A stretch of DNA of 64,000 nt, taken from contig NZ_CAKAKO010000004.1 in assembly GCF_916700565.1 (NCBI RefSeq), positions 124,001-188,000 of the forward strand, written 5' to 3'. Shown piece by piece: positions 10,407-18,883 of this stretch; position 1 is the stretch's first letter, and each line of letters begins with the position of its first letter. The notes below the pieces were generated by a model, which had not been told where the DNA came from, made no database searches, and saw only the letters and a list, made by a program, of their open reading frames with translations. Source of the DNA: Xenophilus sp. Marseille-Q4582. GTDB taxonomy: Bacteria > Pseudomonadota > Gammaproteobacteria > Burkholderiales > Burkholderiaceae_C. A program made the position numbers and the translations under genes.

Positions 10407-10566
10407 CGGGTCTTTCGCCCCCTGCGGGGCATGTCTCCTCGGAGAATGCGCAGGGCGCCCCCTGCGCGCATGATCGAACGGTCTGATTTGTTCCAACTCC
10501 GGGCAAGGCTACGGGCGGCGGGGCGTCCTTGCCAATGAATGCTCGGAATGCGCCCGGATACAGCCC

Positions 10567-11469
10567 ATGCATATCTCGAGGGTCGATCTCAACCTGCTGG
10601 TCGTGCTGGACACGATCTACACCGAAGGCGGCATCACCAAGGCCGCGGAGAAGCTGCACCTGACGCAGCCTGCGATCAGCCATGCGCTGGGGCGCCTGCG
10701 CGACCTGTTCAACGACCCGCTGTTCGAGCGCCAGGGCCACAAGATGGTGCCCACGGCGCTGACCAAGCGCATGATCGATCCGCTGCGCGGCTCGCTGCAA
10801 TCGCTGGGCTCGCTGCTCAACGAGACGCAGAGCTTCGAGCCCGCCAGCTCCCGGAAACGCTTCGTGGTGGGCCTGCGCGACTTCATGGAGTCGACCGTGA
10901 TGCCGCCGCTCATGCGCACGCTGGCGCAGGAGGCGCCCGAGGTGGAGATCGCGAGCGTGCGCGCCAACCGCCGCAGCCTCGAAGGCGAGCTGGCCGCCGG
11001 CACGCTGGACCTGGCGGTGGACGTGCTGCTGCCGCTGTCGGACGCAGTGAAGTTCACGCGCATCAGCGTGGACGGCGTGGCCGTGGTGGTGCGCAAGGAC
11101 CACCCGGTGATCCGCGGCAGCCTCGACCTCGACACCTACCTCGCGCAGCGCCACATCCTCGTCACCACGCGGCGGCAGGGTCCGGGTTTCGAGGACATCG
11201 AGCTGCGCCGCCTGGGCGTGCAGCGGCAGGTGGCGCTGCGCTGCCAGTACTATTTCGCGGCCTGCCGCACGGTGTCGCAGACCGACCTGGTGCTGACCAT
11301 GCCCGAAAGCTATGCGCACATGGCGAACCGCCAGTTCGGCAACCAGGTGCTGCCCATGCCGGCGCCGCTGTCCTCGCTGGATGCGTACATGTACTGGCAT
11401 GCGAGCACCGACAACGACGCGGCCAACCGGTGGCTGCGGTCGGTGATGATGAGCTGCTACACGCGCTGA
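10567..11469 (+). CDS. LysR family transcriptional regulator
   Basis: At 300 residues it has the standard family length. Residues 5-65 are the winged helix-turn-helix (DLNLLVVLDTIYTEGGITKA and LHLTQPAISHALGRLRDLF), and 95-295 the periplasmic-binding-like effector domain. It resembles the NodD/LeuO-like group in having DPLFERQGHKMVPT after the helix-turn-helix. It is divergent from the phosphotransferase/VOC operon across 160 bp, the usual place for a LysR operator, so it probably controls that operon. Effector unknown. Confidence 0.9.
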   Translation: MHISRVDLNLLVVLDTIYTEGGITKAAEKLHLTQPAISHALGRLRDLFNDPLFERQGHKMVPTALTKRMIDPLRGSLQSLGSLLNETQSFEPASSRKRFVVGLRDFMESTVMPPLMRTLAQEAPEVEIASVRANRRSLEGELAAGTLDLAVDVLLPLSDAVKFTRISVDGVAVVVRKDHPVIRGSLDLDTYLAQRHILVTTRRQGPGFEDIELRRLGVQRQVALRCQYYFAACRTVSQTDLVLTMPESYAHMANRQFGNQVLPMPAPLSSLDAYMYWHASTDNDAANRWLRSVMMSCYTR

Positions 11470-11484
11470 TGCCGGACCGCGGGA

Positions 11485-11505
11485 GCGCCCCGCGGACCGG
11501 GGCGC
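11485..11505. terminator. Hairpin between convergent genes, possible terminator
   Basis: A perfect 7-bp stem, GCGCCCC (11485-11491) and GGGGCGC (11499-11505), with a 7-base loop, lies in the 58-bp gap between the LysR gene and the convergent gene at 11528. There is no T-tract on either strand, so termination is inferred only from place and stem strength. Confidence 0.35.
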
Positions 11506-11527
11506 GCGCCCGAGGCCGCGGTGCTCC

Positions 11528-11896
11528 TCATTCCGCGCGGTCGGCCTTGAAGTAGGGCTGCGAAGACTCCATGAACGCATGGTGCAGACCGGCCAGTTCC
11601 ACGGCCGCCTGCTGCGCGCGGCCGCGCGCCTCGGTGTCGCCGCCGCGCATGGCGCGCACCGCGGCCTCGAAGCGCTGCGTGGCGGCCTTCCAGGCGTCGT
11701 AGCGCTGGCAGAAGACCTCGAAGTCCAGCGCGTCATCGGCGCGCGGGCCTTCCAGCGGCACTTCGCCGCGCGCGGCCTTCACTTCGTCGGGGCTGTACTC
11801 CACGTTAGGGCCTTCGATGAAGGTCTCGGCCGTGCGGCGCAACTCGGCGGCCGTGGGCGCAGGGCGCGCGAGGAAGGATTCGTCAGGCAGGCTCAT
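11528..11896 (-). CDS. Hypothetical protein, 122 aa, coupled to cytochrome oxidase subunit I
   Basis: No family was recognised. The protein is soluble, acidic in its first half and helical in its second ([22 protein letters not shown] near 62-83), ending FKADRAE. The start MSLPDES overlaps the end of the oxidase gene by 14 bases, which suggests translational coupling and co-transcription. An alternative start seven codons upstream lies still deeper in the oxidase gene. A role linked to the oxidase is inferred from the overlap only. Confidence 0.6.
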   Translation of the reverse strand: MSLPDESFLARPAPTAAELRRTAETFIEGPNVEYSPDEVKAARGEVPLEGPRADDALDFEVFCQRYDAWKAATQRFEAAVRAMRGGDTEARGRAQQAAVELAGLHHAFMESSQPYFKADRAE

Positions 11897-13553
11897 GGGG
11901 GGCTCCGGTGGGGGCATCGGTCACGATGCGGGTGGCCGTCGCGTCCAGGCGCGGCGGCGTCTCGAAGGTGTGGAAGGGCGCGGGCGAGGGCACTTCCCAT
12001 TCCAGGCCCTCGGCGCCTTCCCAGGGGCGCGCCGGGGCCGGCCGGCCCCGGCCGCGCAGCGCGGGCCAGAGGACGAAGAGCGCGAACCAGGCCTGCGCCA
12101 GGCCGAATGCAAAGGCGCCCAGCGAGGCGACGAGGTTGAAGTCGGCGAACTGCATCGGGTAGTCGGCATAGCGCCGCGGCATGCCGGCCAGGCCCAGGAA
12201 ATGCAGCGGGAAGAAGCCGACGTTGAAGCTCAGGATCGACACCCAGAAGTGGATCTGCCCGCGCCGCTCGGCGTACATCACGCCCGTCCACTTGGGCGAC
12301 CAGTAGTAGTAGCCCGCGAACATTGCGAACAGCGAGCCGGCCACCAGCACGTAGTGGAAGTGCGCCACCACGTAATGCGTGTCGTGCACCTGGATGTCCA
12401 CCGGCGAGACCGACAGGATCACGCCGCTGAGCCCGCCGATGGAGAACACGAAGATGAAGCCCAGCGCGAACAGCATGGGCGTCTCCAGCGTGATCGAGCC
12501 CTGCCACATCGTCGCGATCCAGTTGAACACCTTCACCGCCGTCGGCACGGCCACCAGCATGGTGGCGTACATGAAAAAGAGCTGCCCCGTGACCGGCATG
12601 CCCGTGGTGAACATGTGGTGGGCCCAGACGATGAAGCTCAGGATGGCGATGGACGCCGTGGCGTACACCATCGATGAATAGCCGAACAGCTTCTTGCGCG
12701 AGAAGGCCGGCACCACCTGGCTGATGATGCCGAAGGCCGGCAGGATCATGATGTAGACCTCGGGGTGGCCGAAGAACCAGAAGATGTGCTGGAAGAGCAC
12801 CGGGTCGCCGCCGCCGGACGGGTTGAAGAAGCTGGTGCCGAAATGCCGCTCGGTCAGCAGCATGGTCACCGCGCCGGCCAGCACCGGCATCACGGCGATC
12901 AGCAGGTAGGCGGTGATCAGCCAGGTCCAGCAGAACAGCGGCATCTTCATCAGCGTCATGCCCGGGGCGCGCATGTTCAGCACGGTGACGATGATGTTGA
13001 TGGCGCCCATGATCGAGCTGGCGCCCATGATGTGGATGGCGAAGATGCCGAAGTCCATGGCCGGACCCATCTGCAGGCTCAGCGGCGGGTACAGCGTCCA
13101 GCCCGAGGCGGCGGCGCCGCCGCTCATGAAGAAGGGCACGATCAGCAGCACGGCCGCGGGCGGCAGCAGCCAGAAGCTGAAGTTGTTCATGCGCGCGAAG
13201 GCCATGTCGGACGCGCCCACCTGCAGCGGGATCATCCAGTTTGCGAAGCCCACGAAGGCCGGCATGATGGCGCCGAAGACCATCACCAGGCCGTGGATGG
13301 TGACGAACTGGTTGTACAGCTCGGGGTTGAAGAACTGCAGCCCGGGCTGGAACAGCTCGGCGCGGATGGCCAGTGCCAGCACGCCGCCCACCAGCAGCAT
13401 GCCGAAGCTGAACAGCAGGTAAAGCGTGCCGATGTCCTTGTGGTTCGTGCCCATCAGCCAGCGCCGCCAGCCGTGCGGCAGCGCGTGGTGTTCGTCAGGG
13501 GCGGCGCCGGCATCGGCAGGCGCGGCGGTGGTGGGCGGGGCGAGGGTGCTCAT
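11883..13553 (-). CDS. ctaD: Cytochrome c oxidase subunit I (aa3 type, A1 family)
   Basis: The 556-residue protein has twelve membrane segments. Redox ligands visible: H87 and H400 (low-spin haem), H398 (high-spin haem), CuB ligands H263, H312 and H313, and the cross-linking Y267 in HPEVY. E265 of the D-channel, D116 in GASDMAF and K341 of the K-channel are all present, so an active proton pump is expected. No genes for subunits II or III, haem A synthesis or CtaG lie next to it. It forms a small operon with DUF2244 (4-base overlap) and the 122-residue protein. Confidence 0.93.
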   Translation of the reverse strand: MSTLAPPTTAAPADAGAAPDEHHALPHGWRRWLMGTNHKDIGTLYLLFSFGMLLVGGVLALAIRAELFQPGLQFFNPELYNQFVTIHGLVMVFGAIMPAFVGFANWMIPLQVGASDMAFARMNNFSFWLLPPAAVLLIVPFFMSGGAAASGWTLYPPLSLQMGPAMDFGIFAIHIMGASSIMGAINIIVTVLNMRAPGMTLMKMPLFCWTWLITAYLLIAVMPVLAGAVTMLLTERHFGTSFFNPSGGGDPVLFQHIFWFFGHPEVYIMILPAFGIISQVVPAFSRKKLFGYSSMVYATASIAILSFIVWAHHMFTTGMPVTGQLFFMYATMLVAVPTAVKVFNWIATMWQGSITLETPMLFALGFIFVFSIGGLSGVILSVSPVDIQVHDTHYVVAHFHYVLVAGSLFAMFAGYYYWSPKWTGVMYAERRGQIHFWVSILSFNVGFFPLHFLGLAGMPRRYADYPMQFADFNLVASLGAFAFGLAQAWFALFVLWPALRGRGRPAPARPWEGAEGLEWEVPSPAPFHTFETPPRLDATATRIVTDAPTGAPHEPA

Positions 13554-13996
13554 GCGCGGGCTCCGTCAGGTCGGATAGGGATGCGGGCATCGGGCCAGGG
13601 GTCGCCGCTGCGGCGCCGGGCCAGCCCGTGTGCGAACTCGGCCGCGAAGCGTTCGCGCTGCGGGCCGTTCAGCTGCGCGGCCAGCGCAATGCGCAGGGCG
13701 CCGCTGCACAGCACGGGCGCCTGGCCCGCGCGCGGGCGTTCGAGCCGCGCCCAGGCCGGGTTCAGCCGCAGCGTGCGGGTGTGCAAGCCGTGCTGCGTCT
13801 GGACGATCAGGGCCTGCGGGTCCAGCTCCAACGTTTCGCCGTCGAGCGCATGCACCGCATGGCACAGCGCCGCCGCCGCCAGCGCCAGGCCCTGCAGCAG
13901 GCAGAAGGCCAGCACCAGCGGGTAGCCGGCCATGCAGAAACCCAGGCCGATGGCGCCCGGCACGGCGCAGGCGGCGCCCACGTGCAGCGCAAACAC
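13550..13996 (-). CDS. DUF2244 domain membrane protein, start uncertain
   Basis: From GTG at 13996 the frame gives 148 residues with two membrane helices, then a beta-rich domain ([57 protein letters not shown]), as in DUF2244. The family's N-terminal motif is also visible upstream in the same frame (WPLRWRLHRRCALPPE, about 13997-14047), but that frame has no ATG before its stop at 14117. An ATG at 14118-14120 is one base out of frame. Either an unusual start is used or one base is wrong or mutated in the G/C runs near 14040-14090. It overlaps ctaD by 4 bases. Confidence 0.68.
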   Translation of the reverse strand: MFALHVGAACAVPGAIGLGFCMAGYPLVLAFCLLQGLALAAAALCHAVHALDGETLELDPQALIVQTQHGLHTRTLRLNPAWARLERPRAGQAPVLCSGALRIALAAQLNGPQRERFAAEFAHGLARRRSGDPWPDARIPIRPDGARA

Positions 13997-14233
13997 CTCC
14001 GGCGGCAGGGCGCAGCGGCGATGCAGCCGCCATCGCAGGGGCCAGCATGGCGCCCGCTGGGGTGGCGGCGCAGGGCCGCCCGGGCAGGGGGCGGCGCAGG
14101 GGCGGGGACGCGGTGTTCATGGGCACGGCGGCGCGGCAATCGCCATGCCCGGGCCCGTCGGCGCTGCAGGCGGCACGGGGCACCCGCGTGCGCCGCGCGG
14201 CTGGGCGCGCAGCCCCCGGCGCGCCCGCGGCCG

Positions 14234-14848
14234 TCAATGCAGCCGCGTGGCGGGCAGCCGGGGCATCGCGCGGGCGCCCCGGCCGCCGCGCGACGCGGCC
14301 AGCGCCAGCGCGAGCCCCAGCACGCCGCCCAGCGCGAGCGCGACCTTGTTGCCGCTGAGCGCCCGCGCCGCGCTGGACGCGATGGCCGGCGCGCGGCCGG
14401 CCACCAGCCGCGTGCGCAGCTTGGTCATCTCCCAGCCGAGCTCGCCCAGCCGCTCGGGCATGCGCGCTTCGGCCGCGGGCAGCACCTGCGTTTCTTCGTC
14501 CGCCACGTGGTGCATCACCACGCGCATCAGCGCCTGCACGGCCTCGTCCAGGGCGGGCGTGTGTTCGTCAGCGTTGCGCACGCGCGCGATCAGCTCGCGG
14601 ATCTCCTGATGATCCTGCACGCTGTGCTGGGCGTCGAAGTCGGGATCGGCGGCGCGCAGCGCGGGATAGAAGACCTGCTCTTCCAGCTCGGCATGGATTT
14701 CCAGCGCCAGGCACAGGTGGTCCGCCAGGCCGCGCTTGGCGCGCGGCGGCGTGTCGCGCTTGTACTGGTGGAAGGTCGACATCGCATGGGTGTGGTCCAG
14801 GCGGATCATGTTGGTGACGCTGGGCATCAGGGCTTGGGGCGTGTTCAT
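14234..14848 (-). CDS. Hemerythrin HHE-domain protein
   Basis: The 204-residue protein has an N-terminal four-helix hemerythrin domain with iron-ligand histidines and acidic residues in RLDHTHAMSTFHQYK (about 18-32), EIHAELEEQVFYPAL (about 53-67), QDHQEIRELI and MRVVMHHVADEETQVLP (about 110-126). The C-terminus carries one hydrophobic segment (VALALGGVLGLALALA, about 175-190) that may anchor it in the inner membrane. Such proteins bind or sense oxygen, NO or iron. The start was taken at MNTPQAL. Confidence 0.88.
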   Translation of the reverse strand: MNTPQALMPSVTNMIRLDHTHAMSTFHQYKRDTPPRAKRGLADHLCLALEIHAELEEQVFYPALRAADPDFDAQHSVQDHQEIRELIARVRNADEHTPALDEAVQALMRVVMHHVADEETQVLPAAEARMPERLGELGWEMTKLRTRLVAGRAPAIASSAARALSGNKVALALGGVLGLALALAASRGGRGARAMPRLPATRLH

Positions 14849-15058
14849 CGAGGGGCCTTTGGGGATGAAGAAGGAGGGAGATCGCCCATGCTGTGGCCCG
14901 CGCCTTTCGCACCCTGTAGGACGGCGCACCGTGGGCGGGGAAGCGGCGCCGCGCCGGGCATGCAGGCCGGCCGGGCGCGCGGCATGGATGCGCCGGCCGC
15001 CGCTGCCGGCCAGGCGCGCGGGCCGCGTAGGACGGCACGGCGCCGGGCGCCGCCGCTT
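14849..15058. other. Intergenic interval without a recognised gene
   Basis: These 210 bases separate the divergent hemerythrin gene from the decayed redox-enzyme gene. No frame here matches the missing 5' half of that gene. It must hold the hemerythrin promoter, but no clear -35/-10 pair was seen. Confidence 0.5.
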
Positions 15059-15582
15059 CTGGGTGACGGCAATCCGGGCAAGAACCACGTGCTGCTCTAC
15101 CGGCGCCTGCTGAAGTGGCTGGGCCTGAACACCGGCGCGCACCTGGGCGCACCCTTGTTCGAACAGGGGGCGATCCAGCTGGCGCCGGGCCTTTCGGGGC
15201 GCGAGATGCTGCCCGAGGTGATCGGCTTCAACCTGGGCTACGAGCAGTTGCCGCTGCACCTGCTGATCACTGCCTGCGAGCTCAACGAACTGGGCATCGA
15301 CCCGTACTACTTCACCTTGCACGTGACGGTGGACAACACGGCCAGCGGCCATGCGGTCAAGGCCGTGGACGCGGTGATCGACAACAGCCGGCGCGACGCC
15401 GACCCGCGCGAATTCCTGCGGCGCGTGCGCCAGGGCAACCTGCTCAACGACCTGGGCGTGGGGGTGCCACAGGTGCTGCTGGCGATCCCGAAGGCAGCCG
15501 GTTCTGGCGGTTGCCGCGCGGCGAGCGGGACGAGATGTTCGGCGTCGTCGATGGCGACGAACTGCAGGTGCTGCACGACTGA
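15059..15582 (+). pseudogene. Remnant of an iron-containing redox enzyme (haem-oxygenase-like fold)
   Basis: From the codon at 15059 the frame reads LGDGNPGKNHVLLYRRLLKW, then LPEVIGFNLGYEQLPLHLL and YYFTLHVTVDNTASGHA, typical of the second half of the Haem_oxygenas_2 family with its His/Glu ligands. The reading changes frame near 15484: LLA must continue as DPEGSRFWRLPRG and MFGVVDGDEL, ending at the stop 15580-15582. One missing G at gcg|at explains it. The 5' half of the gene is absent. It is a truncated, frameshifted relic beside the hemerythrin gene. Confidence 0.72.
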
Positions 15583-16056
15583 TCATGCAGGCGTGAGCAC
15601 GAGCCACCGGCGTGCAGGCGCATGGCGGCCCCGGGCGGGCGGCGCGGGCGACTTCAGGGGCGGCGAGAAGCACAGCGCGGCCGGCGGGCCCGCGCGAAGT
15701 CGCGCGGGCTTCGTGATCTGACTCATCGCGCTTGTTTGAACGCAGCGCCGCGCAGCGGCGCGAAGTGAGTTCGCGATGCCGCCGGCCGCGCGCGCATCGC
15801 AGCGAAGTCGGCGCGCAGCGCCGACCGTCCCTGCAGGAGCCCGTGCCGCCCGCCCGGAGCCGCCATGCGCGGGGCGCCCCCTTCGCGCCGCCAGCCTCGG
15901 CGCCGCCATGGCCAGGCGCAACACGGCCCCGCCCAGCGAGCAGATGCCGTCGCGCATGCGGCCGGCACTGAACCCCGGGAATTTCCCCGTCCTACACGCC
16001 CGCGCCCGGGCGGCACCCATCATGGGCGCTTCTGCATTCCACCCCGCACAAACACC
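15583..16056. other. 474-bp non-coding interval with hairpin cluster
   Basis: No convincing gene was found on either strand. Long open frames here are low-complexity Arg/Ala/Pro translations. The left part holds three perfect hairpins (entered separately). The right part must hold the promoter of the small membrane protein gene at 16057, but no clear promoter was seen. Confidence 0.55.
15688..15825. repeat. Cluster of three perfect hairpins with a recurring GCGAAGT motif
   Basis: Three perfect stems occur in 138 bp: GCCCGCGCG/CGCGCGGGC (15688-15709, loop AAGT), GCGCCGC/GCGGCGC (15745-15761, loop GCA) and GTCGGCGC/GCGCCGAC (15807-15825, loop GCA). The heptamer GCGAAGT recurs at about 15694, 15760 and 15802. 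It resembles the degenerate intergenic repeats scattered in many Comamonadaceae genomes; that likeness is recalled, not searched. Confidence 0.5.
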
Positions 16057-16308
16057 ATGAGCATCATCGGCGCCATCATCATCGGCTTCCTCGTCGGCCT
16101 CATCGCGCGGGCCCTGCTGCCCGGCAAGCAGGCCATGGGCTTCATCCTCACCACGGTGCTGGGCATCGTCGGCGCGCTGCTGGCCACCTGGGTCGGCCGC
16201 GCCATGGGCTGGTACGCCGACGGCGCGGCAGCCGGCTTCATCGCGTCCACCCTGGGGGCCATCGTCGTGCTGCTGATCTACGGTGCCATTGCAGGGCGTT
16301 CGCGTTGA
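16057..16308 (+). CDS. GlsB/YeaQ/YmgE family stress-response membrane protein
   Basis: The 83-residue protein consists of three glycine-rich membrane helices: IIGAIIIGFLVGLIARALLPG, then MGFILTTVLGIVGALLATWVG, and GFIASTLGAIVVLLIYGAI. This matches the transglycosylase-associated (YeaQ/YmgE) family, small inner-membrane proteins often induced by general stress. Start at the ATG directly before SIIGAI. A decayed phosphatase gene follows. Confidence 0.88.
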   Translation: MSIIGAIIIGFLVGLIARALLPGKQAMGFILTTVLGIVGALLATWVGRAMGWYADGAAAGFIASTLGAIVVLLIYGAIAGRSR

Positions 16309-16380
16309 GACGCTGCACCTCGAGCTGGCACGGCGCGTCGGCCAGGCCGACACGGCCGCCCCCCGAAGCCTGAGCATTCC

Positions 16381-16690
16381 TCGCCCGCCCGGCTCTGGAT
16401 CGTGCGGCACGGCCAGAGCGCAGGCAAGGTCGCGCGCGAGGCGGCCGACGCCGGCGGCCTGGCCGTCATCGACATCGCCATGCGCGACATCGACGTGCCG
16501 CTGTCGGAGCTCGGGCGCCAGCAATCGCTGGCCCTGGGCGACGGGTTCGCGCAGATGCCCATCGGACAGGGGCCGGAAGTCGTCCTGTGCTCGCCCTGCG
16601 TGCGTGCGCGCCAGGGAAACCGCTGAACTCATCGCCCGCCGGGCGCGCTGGGCCGGCGATGCGGTGATCACCCGCCTGCGCAAGCGTGCG
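16381..16690 (+). pseudogene. Remnant of a histidine phosphatase gene
   Basis: The frame reads SPARLWIVRHGQSAGKV, with the RHG catalytic motif, then RDIDVPLSELGRQQSLALGD and VVLCSPCVRARQ. It then runs into a stop at 16624-16626 because of an extra G in GGG at 16614-16616. Removing it restores RARQETAELIARRA. The usual remaining 100 or more residues with the second catalytic His are missing, and the expected start Met is replaced. It lies between the YeaQ-like gene and the acetyltransferase. Confidence 0.7.
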
Positions 16691-16742
16691 CGCGGCACCC
16701 TAAGATCGCGCCTCCTTCCCTCGCTCATCGTTCATCGCGCCC

Positions 16743-17240
16743 GTGACCTGTTCGTGGCCCACCTTCCGCCAGGCCCGCCCTGCCGACGCAGGCCGCTGCT
16801 TCGAGATCGAAAGCGCCGCCTACGAAGGCGACGAGGCCGCCACGCTGGCGAAGATCCGCACGCGCATCCTGCAATACCCGCAGGGCTTCCTGGTCATGGA
16901 GCTGCAGGGCGAGGTGATCGGCTTCATCAACAGCGGATGTGCGCACGCAGTCGCCATGGCCGACGAGGCCTTCAAGGAACTGATCGGGCATGACCCTGCC
17001 GCGCCCCATGTGGTCATCATGTCGGTCGCCATCGACCCGCGTCACCAGGGTCGCGGCCATGCCTCGCGGATGATGCGCACCTTCGTCGCGCAGATGCGGC
17101 AGGCAGGAAAACGCGACATCCACCTCATGTGCAAGGAGCGGCATGTGGCGCTGTATGCGCGGCTGGGCTACCGCTATGTGCAGCCGTCGGCCTCGAAGCA
17201 CGGCGGCATGGCGTGGCACGAGATGGTGATGGCGCTCTGA
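16743..17240 (+). CDS. GNAT family N-acetyltransferase
   Basis: The 165-residue protein has the acetyl-CoA binding motif A as VVIMSVAIDPRHQGRGHASRM (about 98-118, RGHAS pyrophosphate loop). The C-terminal LYARLGYRYVQPS segment is typical of GNAT enzymes. The N-terminal FRQARPADAGRCFEIESAAY also fits. It resembles the arylalkylamine-acetyltransferase-like group. The GTG start directly follows the decayed phosphatase. The substrate is unknown. A hairpin 54 bp downstream may end transcription. Confidence 0.86.
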   Translation: MTCSWPTFRQARPADAGRCFEIESAAYEGDEAATLAKIRTRILQYPQGFLVMELQGEVIGFINSGCAHAVAMADEAFKELIGHDPAAPHVVIMSVAIDPRHQGRGHASRMMRTFVAQMRQAGKRDIHLMCKERHVALYARLGYRYVQPSASKHGGMAWHEMVMAL

Positions 17241-17283
17241 ACGGGCCAGGTTCCTCACCGAGAACCCGGGACGCGGATGCGTG

Positions 17284-17322
17284 AACGCAAAAAAACCCGG
17301 CCGCCCATGGAGCGGCCGGGTT
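17284..17322 (-). terminator. Rho-independent terminator of the DUF4148 gene, possibly bidirectional
   Basis: A perfect 11-bp stem AACCCGGCCGC (17294-17304) / GCGGCCGGGTT (17312-17322) with a 7-base loop is followed, on the minus strand, by a run of T (plus-strand A-run at 17289-17295). It lies 47 bp past the stop of the minus-strand DUF4148 gene and 53 bp past the acetyltransferase stop. Confidence 0.85.
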
Positions 17323-17369
17323 CGCGGGGCGACTGCAGCGCGGGCCGTGCCGGCCCGTCTGCACGCGGA

Positions 17370-17684
17370 TCACAGCTGCGTGGGCAGCTGGCTGTTGGCG
17401 AAGGCGCCTCGCTCCAGGTTCTGCGTGCCGTCATGGGCCGCGGCGATGGCTTCGGCCTGCACGGCGGCGCGGTCGCGGCCGTTGCGCAGGGCGGCCATCG
17501 GGATGGCCGACGAGGGCACGTTCTGGTTGGCGGCATGGGCGGCCGTCACGGCCTGCTGCTGCACGTCGGCGCGGCTCAGGGCCGAGACGGGGGCTTGCAC
17601 GCCCTGGTATTCCTCGGCCTGGGCCACACCGGCAACGGCGGCGAAGGAGAGGGCGGCAACGGCAAAAATCTTCGAGGTCTTCAT
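17370..17684 (-). CDS. DUF4148 secreted protein
   Basis: The 104-residue protein begins with a clear signal peptide (MKTSKIFAVAALSFAAVAGVAQA, cut after about residue 23). The mature part is small and Ala/Gln-rich, with GVQAPVSALSRADVQQQAV and a GRDRAAVQAEAIAAAH stretch typical of DUF4148, a family abundant in Burkholderiales. It is presumably periplasmic and of unknown function. It is a single gene with its own terminator. Confidence 0.88.
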   Translation of the reverse strand: MKTSKIFAVAALSFAAVAGVAQAEEYQGVQAPVSALSRADVQQQAVTAAHAANQNVPSSAIPMAALRNGRDRAAVQAEAIAAAHDGTQNLERGAFANSQLPTQL

Positions 17685-17927
17685 GGTTCTGACTCCTGGC
17701 TTCTTGATAGCGGTTTGAACTGAGAGCGGGGCCGGCGGAATTGCCTGGCACTTCGCTTCGGGTCGGCGTTCAAGGTATCGCTGGCCCGTGAGATGAATTG
17801 TGGGCCGGGGCGTTGGGTAGAAACCCGCAGGTTTTCAAACGGGGCGTTTCAGTTCCGGAAACAATGAACCCGGCCGATGGGCCGGCGCCGTGGCATCCGC
17901 ACGCGGGGCGGCCGCAGGCCCGCGGCC

Positions 17928-18776
17928 TCATTCGGCGCTGTCTTGTGCGTGCGCATGGCCCAGCAGACGGCTGAGCGCGCGGGCTTCGTGCTGCACGGCG
18001 CGTGCGATGGGGCCTGCGGGGGTGGCGTCGAAGCCGCCCGTCGCGCCGAGGGCCGTGAGCACGGCGCACACGCGTCCCGAATGGTCGTGGATGGGGGCCG
18101 ACACGGCGCTGATGCCGCGCAGGTTGGTGCCGACCACGCTGGCGCAGCCGGCCGCGCGCACGGATTCGCGCAAGCGCTCGATGGGCGACTGCGCATCCAG
18201 TTGCTGGCGCAGCGTTTCGGGGGCCGCGGCCAGTTCCTCCTCGGCCAGGGCGCGCACGGCCCGCTCGTCCAGAAAGCCCAGGAAGGCGCGGCCGGTGGCC
18301 GACCACAGCAAAGGCAGCACGGAGCCCGGCCGCACGTTCACCGTCACGGGCAGGCCCGGCTCCTCGATGCGCAGCACCGTGGGCCCCTTGTTGCCCAGCA
18401 CGGCGATGAAGCTCGTCACCTCCAGCTGTTCGCGCAGGCGCACCAGCGCCGGCTCGGCCACGCGGATCGGATCGGCCTGCCGCATGGCGGCCAGGCCGAT
18501 GCGGATGGCTTCGGCGCCCAGGTGGTACTGCTGCGAGCCGCTGTCCTGCGCCACCAGCCCTTCCTCCTGCAGGCTGGCCAGGTAGCGGTGCACCTTGGCC
18601 GGGCTTTCGCCGATGTGCGCGGCCAGGGCCGTGAGGCTGGCCCGCCCGCCCAGCCGGGCCAGGCCCTTGAGCACGGCCATGCCGGTTTCGGCCGACTGCA
18701 CGCGCTGGCGGCGCGCCCGCGGGCGCCCGGTGTCGGCGCTGGATTCAGAAGGGAGGTGGGCGGAAGCGCGCGGCAT
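17928..18776 (-). CDS. IclR family transcriptional regulator
   Basis: The protein has 282 residues from the ATG chosen (MPRASAH). Residues about 30-85 are the IclR winged helix-turn-helix (GLARLGGRASLTALAAHIGE, KVHRYLASLQEEGLV), and 95-275 the effector domain (LEVTSFIAVLGNKGPTVLRI, NLRGISAVSAPIHDHSGRV). It is divergent from the Bug receptor gene across 107 bp that hold repeats suited to an operator, so it probably controls that gene and perhaps the P450. Confidence 0.9.
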   Translation of the reverse strand: MPRASAHLPSESSADTGRPRARRQRVQSAETGMAVLKGLARLGGRASLTALAAHIGESPAKVHRYLASLQEEGLVAQDSGSQQYHLGAEAIRIGLAAMRQADPIRVAEPALVRLREQLEVTSFIAVLGNKGPTVLRIEEPGLPVTVNVRPGSVLPLLWSATGRAFLGFLDERAVRALAEEELAAAPETLRQQLDAQSPIERLRESVRAAGCASVVGTNLRGISAVSAPIHDHSGRVCAVLTALGATGGFDATPAGPIARAVQHEARALSRLLGHAHAQDSAE

Positions 18777-18816
18777 GGGAAGGGGGTGGATCCTGGGGAA
18801 ACTCCGAGGGCGGAAT

Positions 18817-18854
18817 TTACGCATATCGAATCAAAATTACGCAATACGTGATTC
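18817..18854. promoter_or_regulatory. Candidate IclR operator between divergent genes
   Basis: The region shows a direct repeat TTACGCA at 18817-18823 and 18837-18843, exactly 20 bp apart (two helical turns). It also has an inverted repeat GAATCA (18828-18833) / TGATTC (18849-18854) with a 15-bp spacer. It is an AT-rich island in the 107-bp gap between the IclR and Bug-receptor genes. Binding by the adjacent IclR protein is inferred. Confidence 0.5.
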
Positions 18855-18883
18855 CCCACGGTCCTATCCCAGGAGACGATTTC

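Noticed and set aside
15583..16728. A 381-codon minus-strand frame across the non-coding interval
   Set aside because: It crosses the decayed phosphatase and the YeaQ-like gene antisense, shows no domain and is Arg/Ala/Pro-rich throughout.
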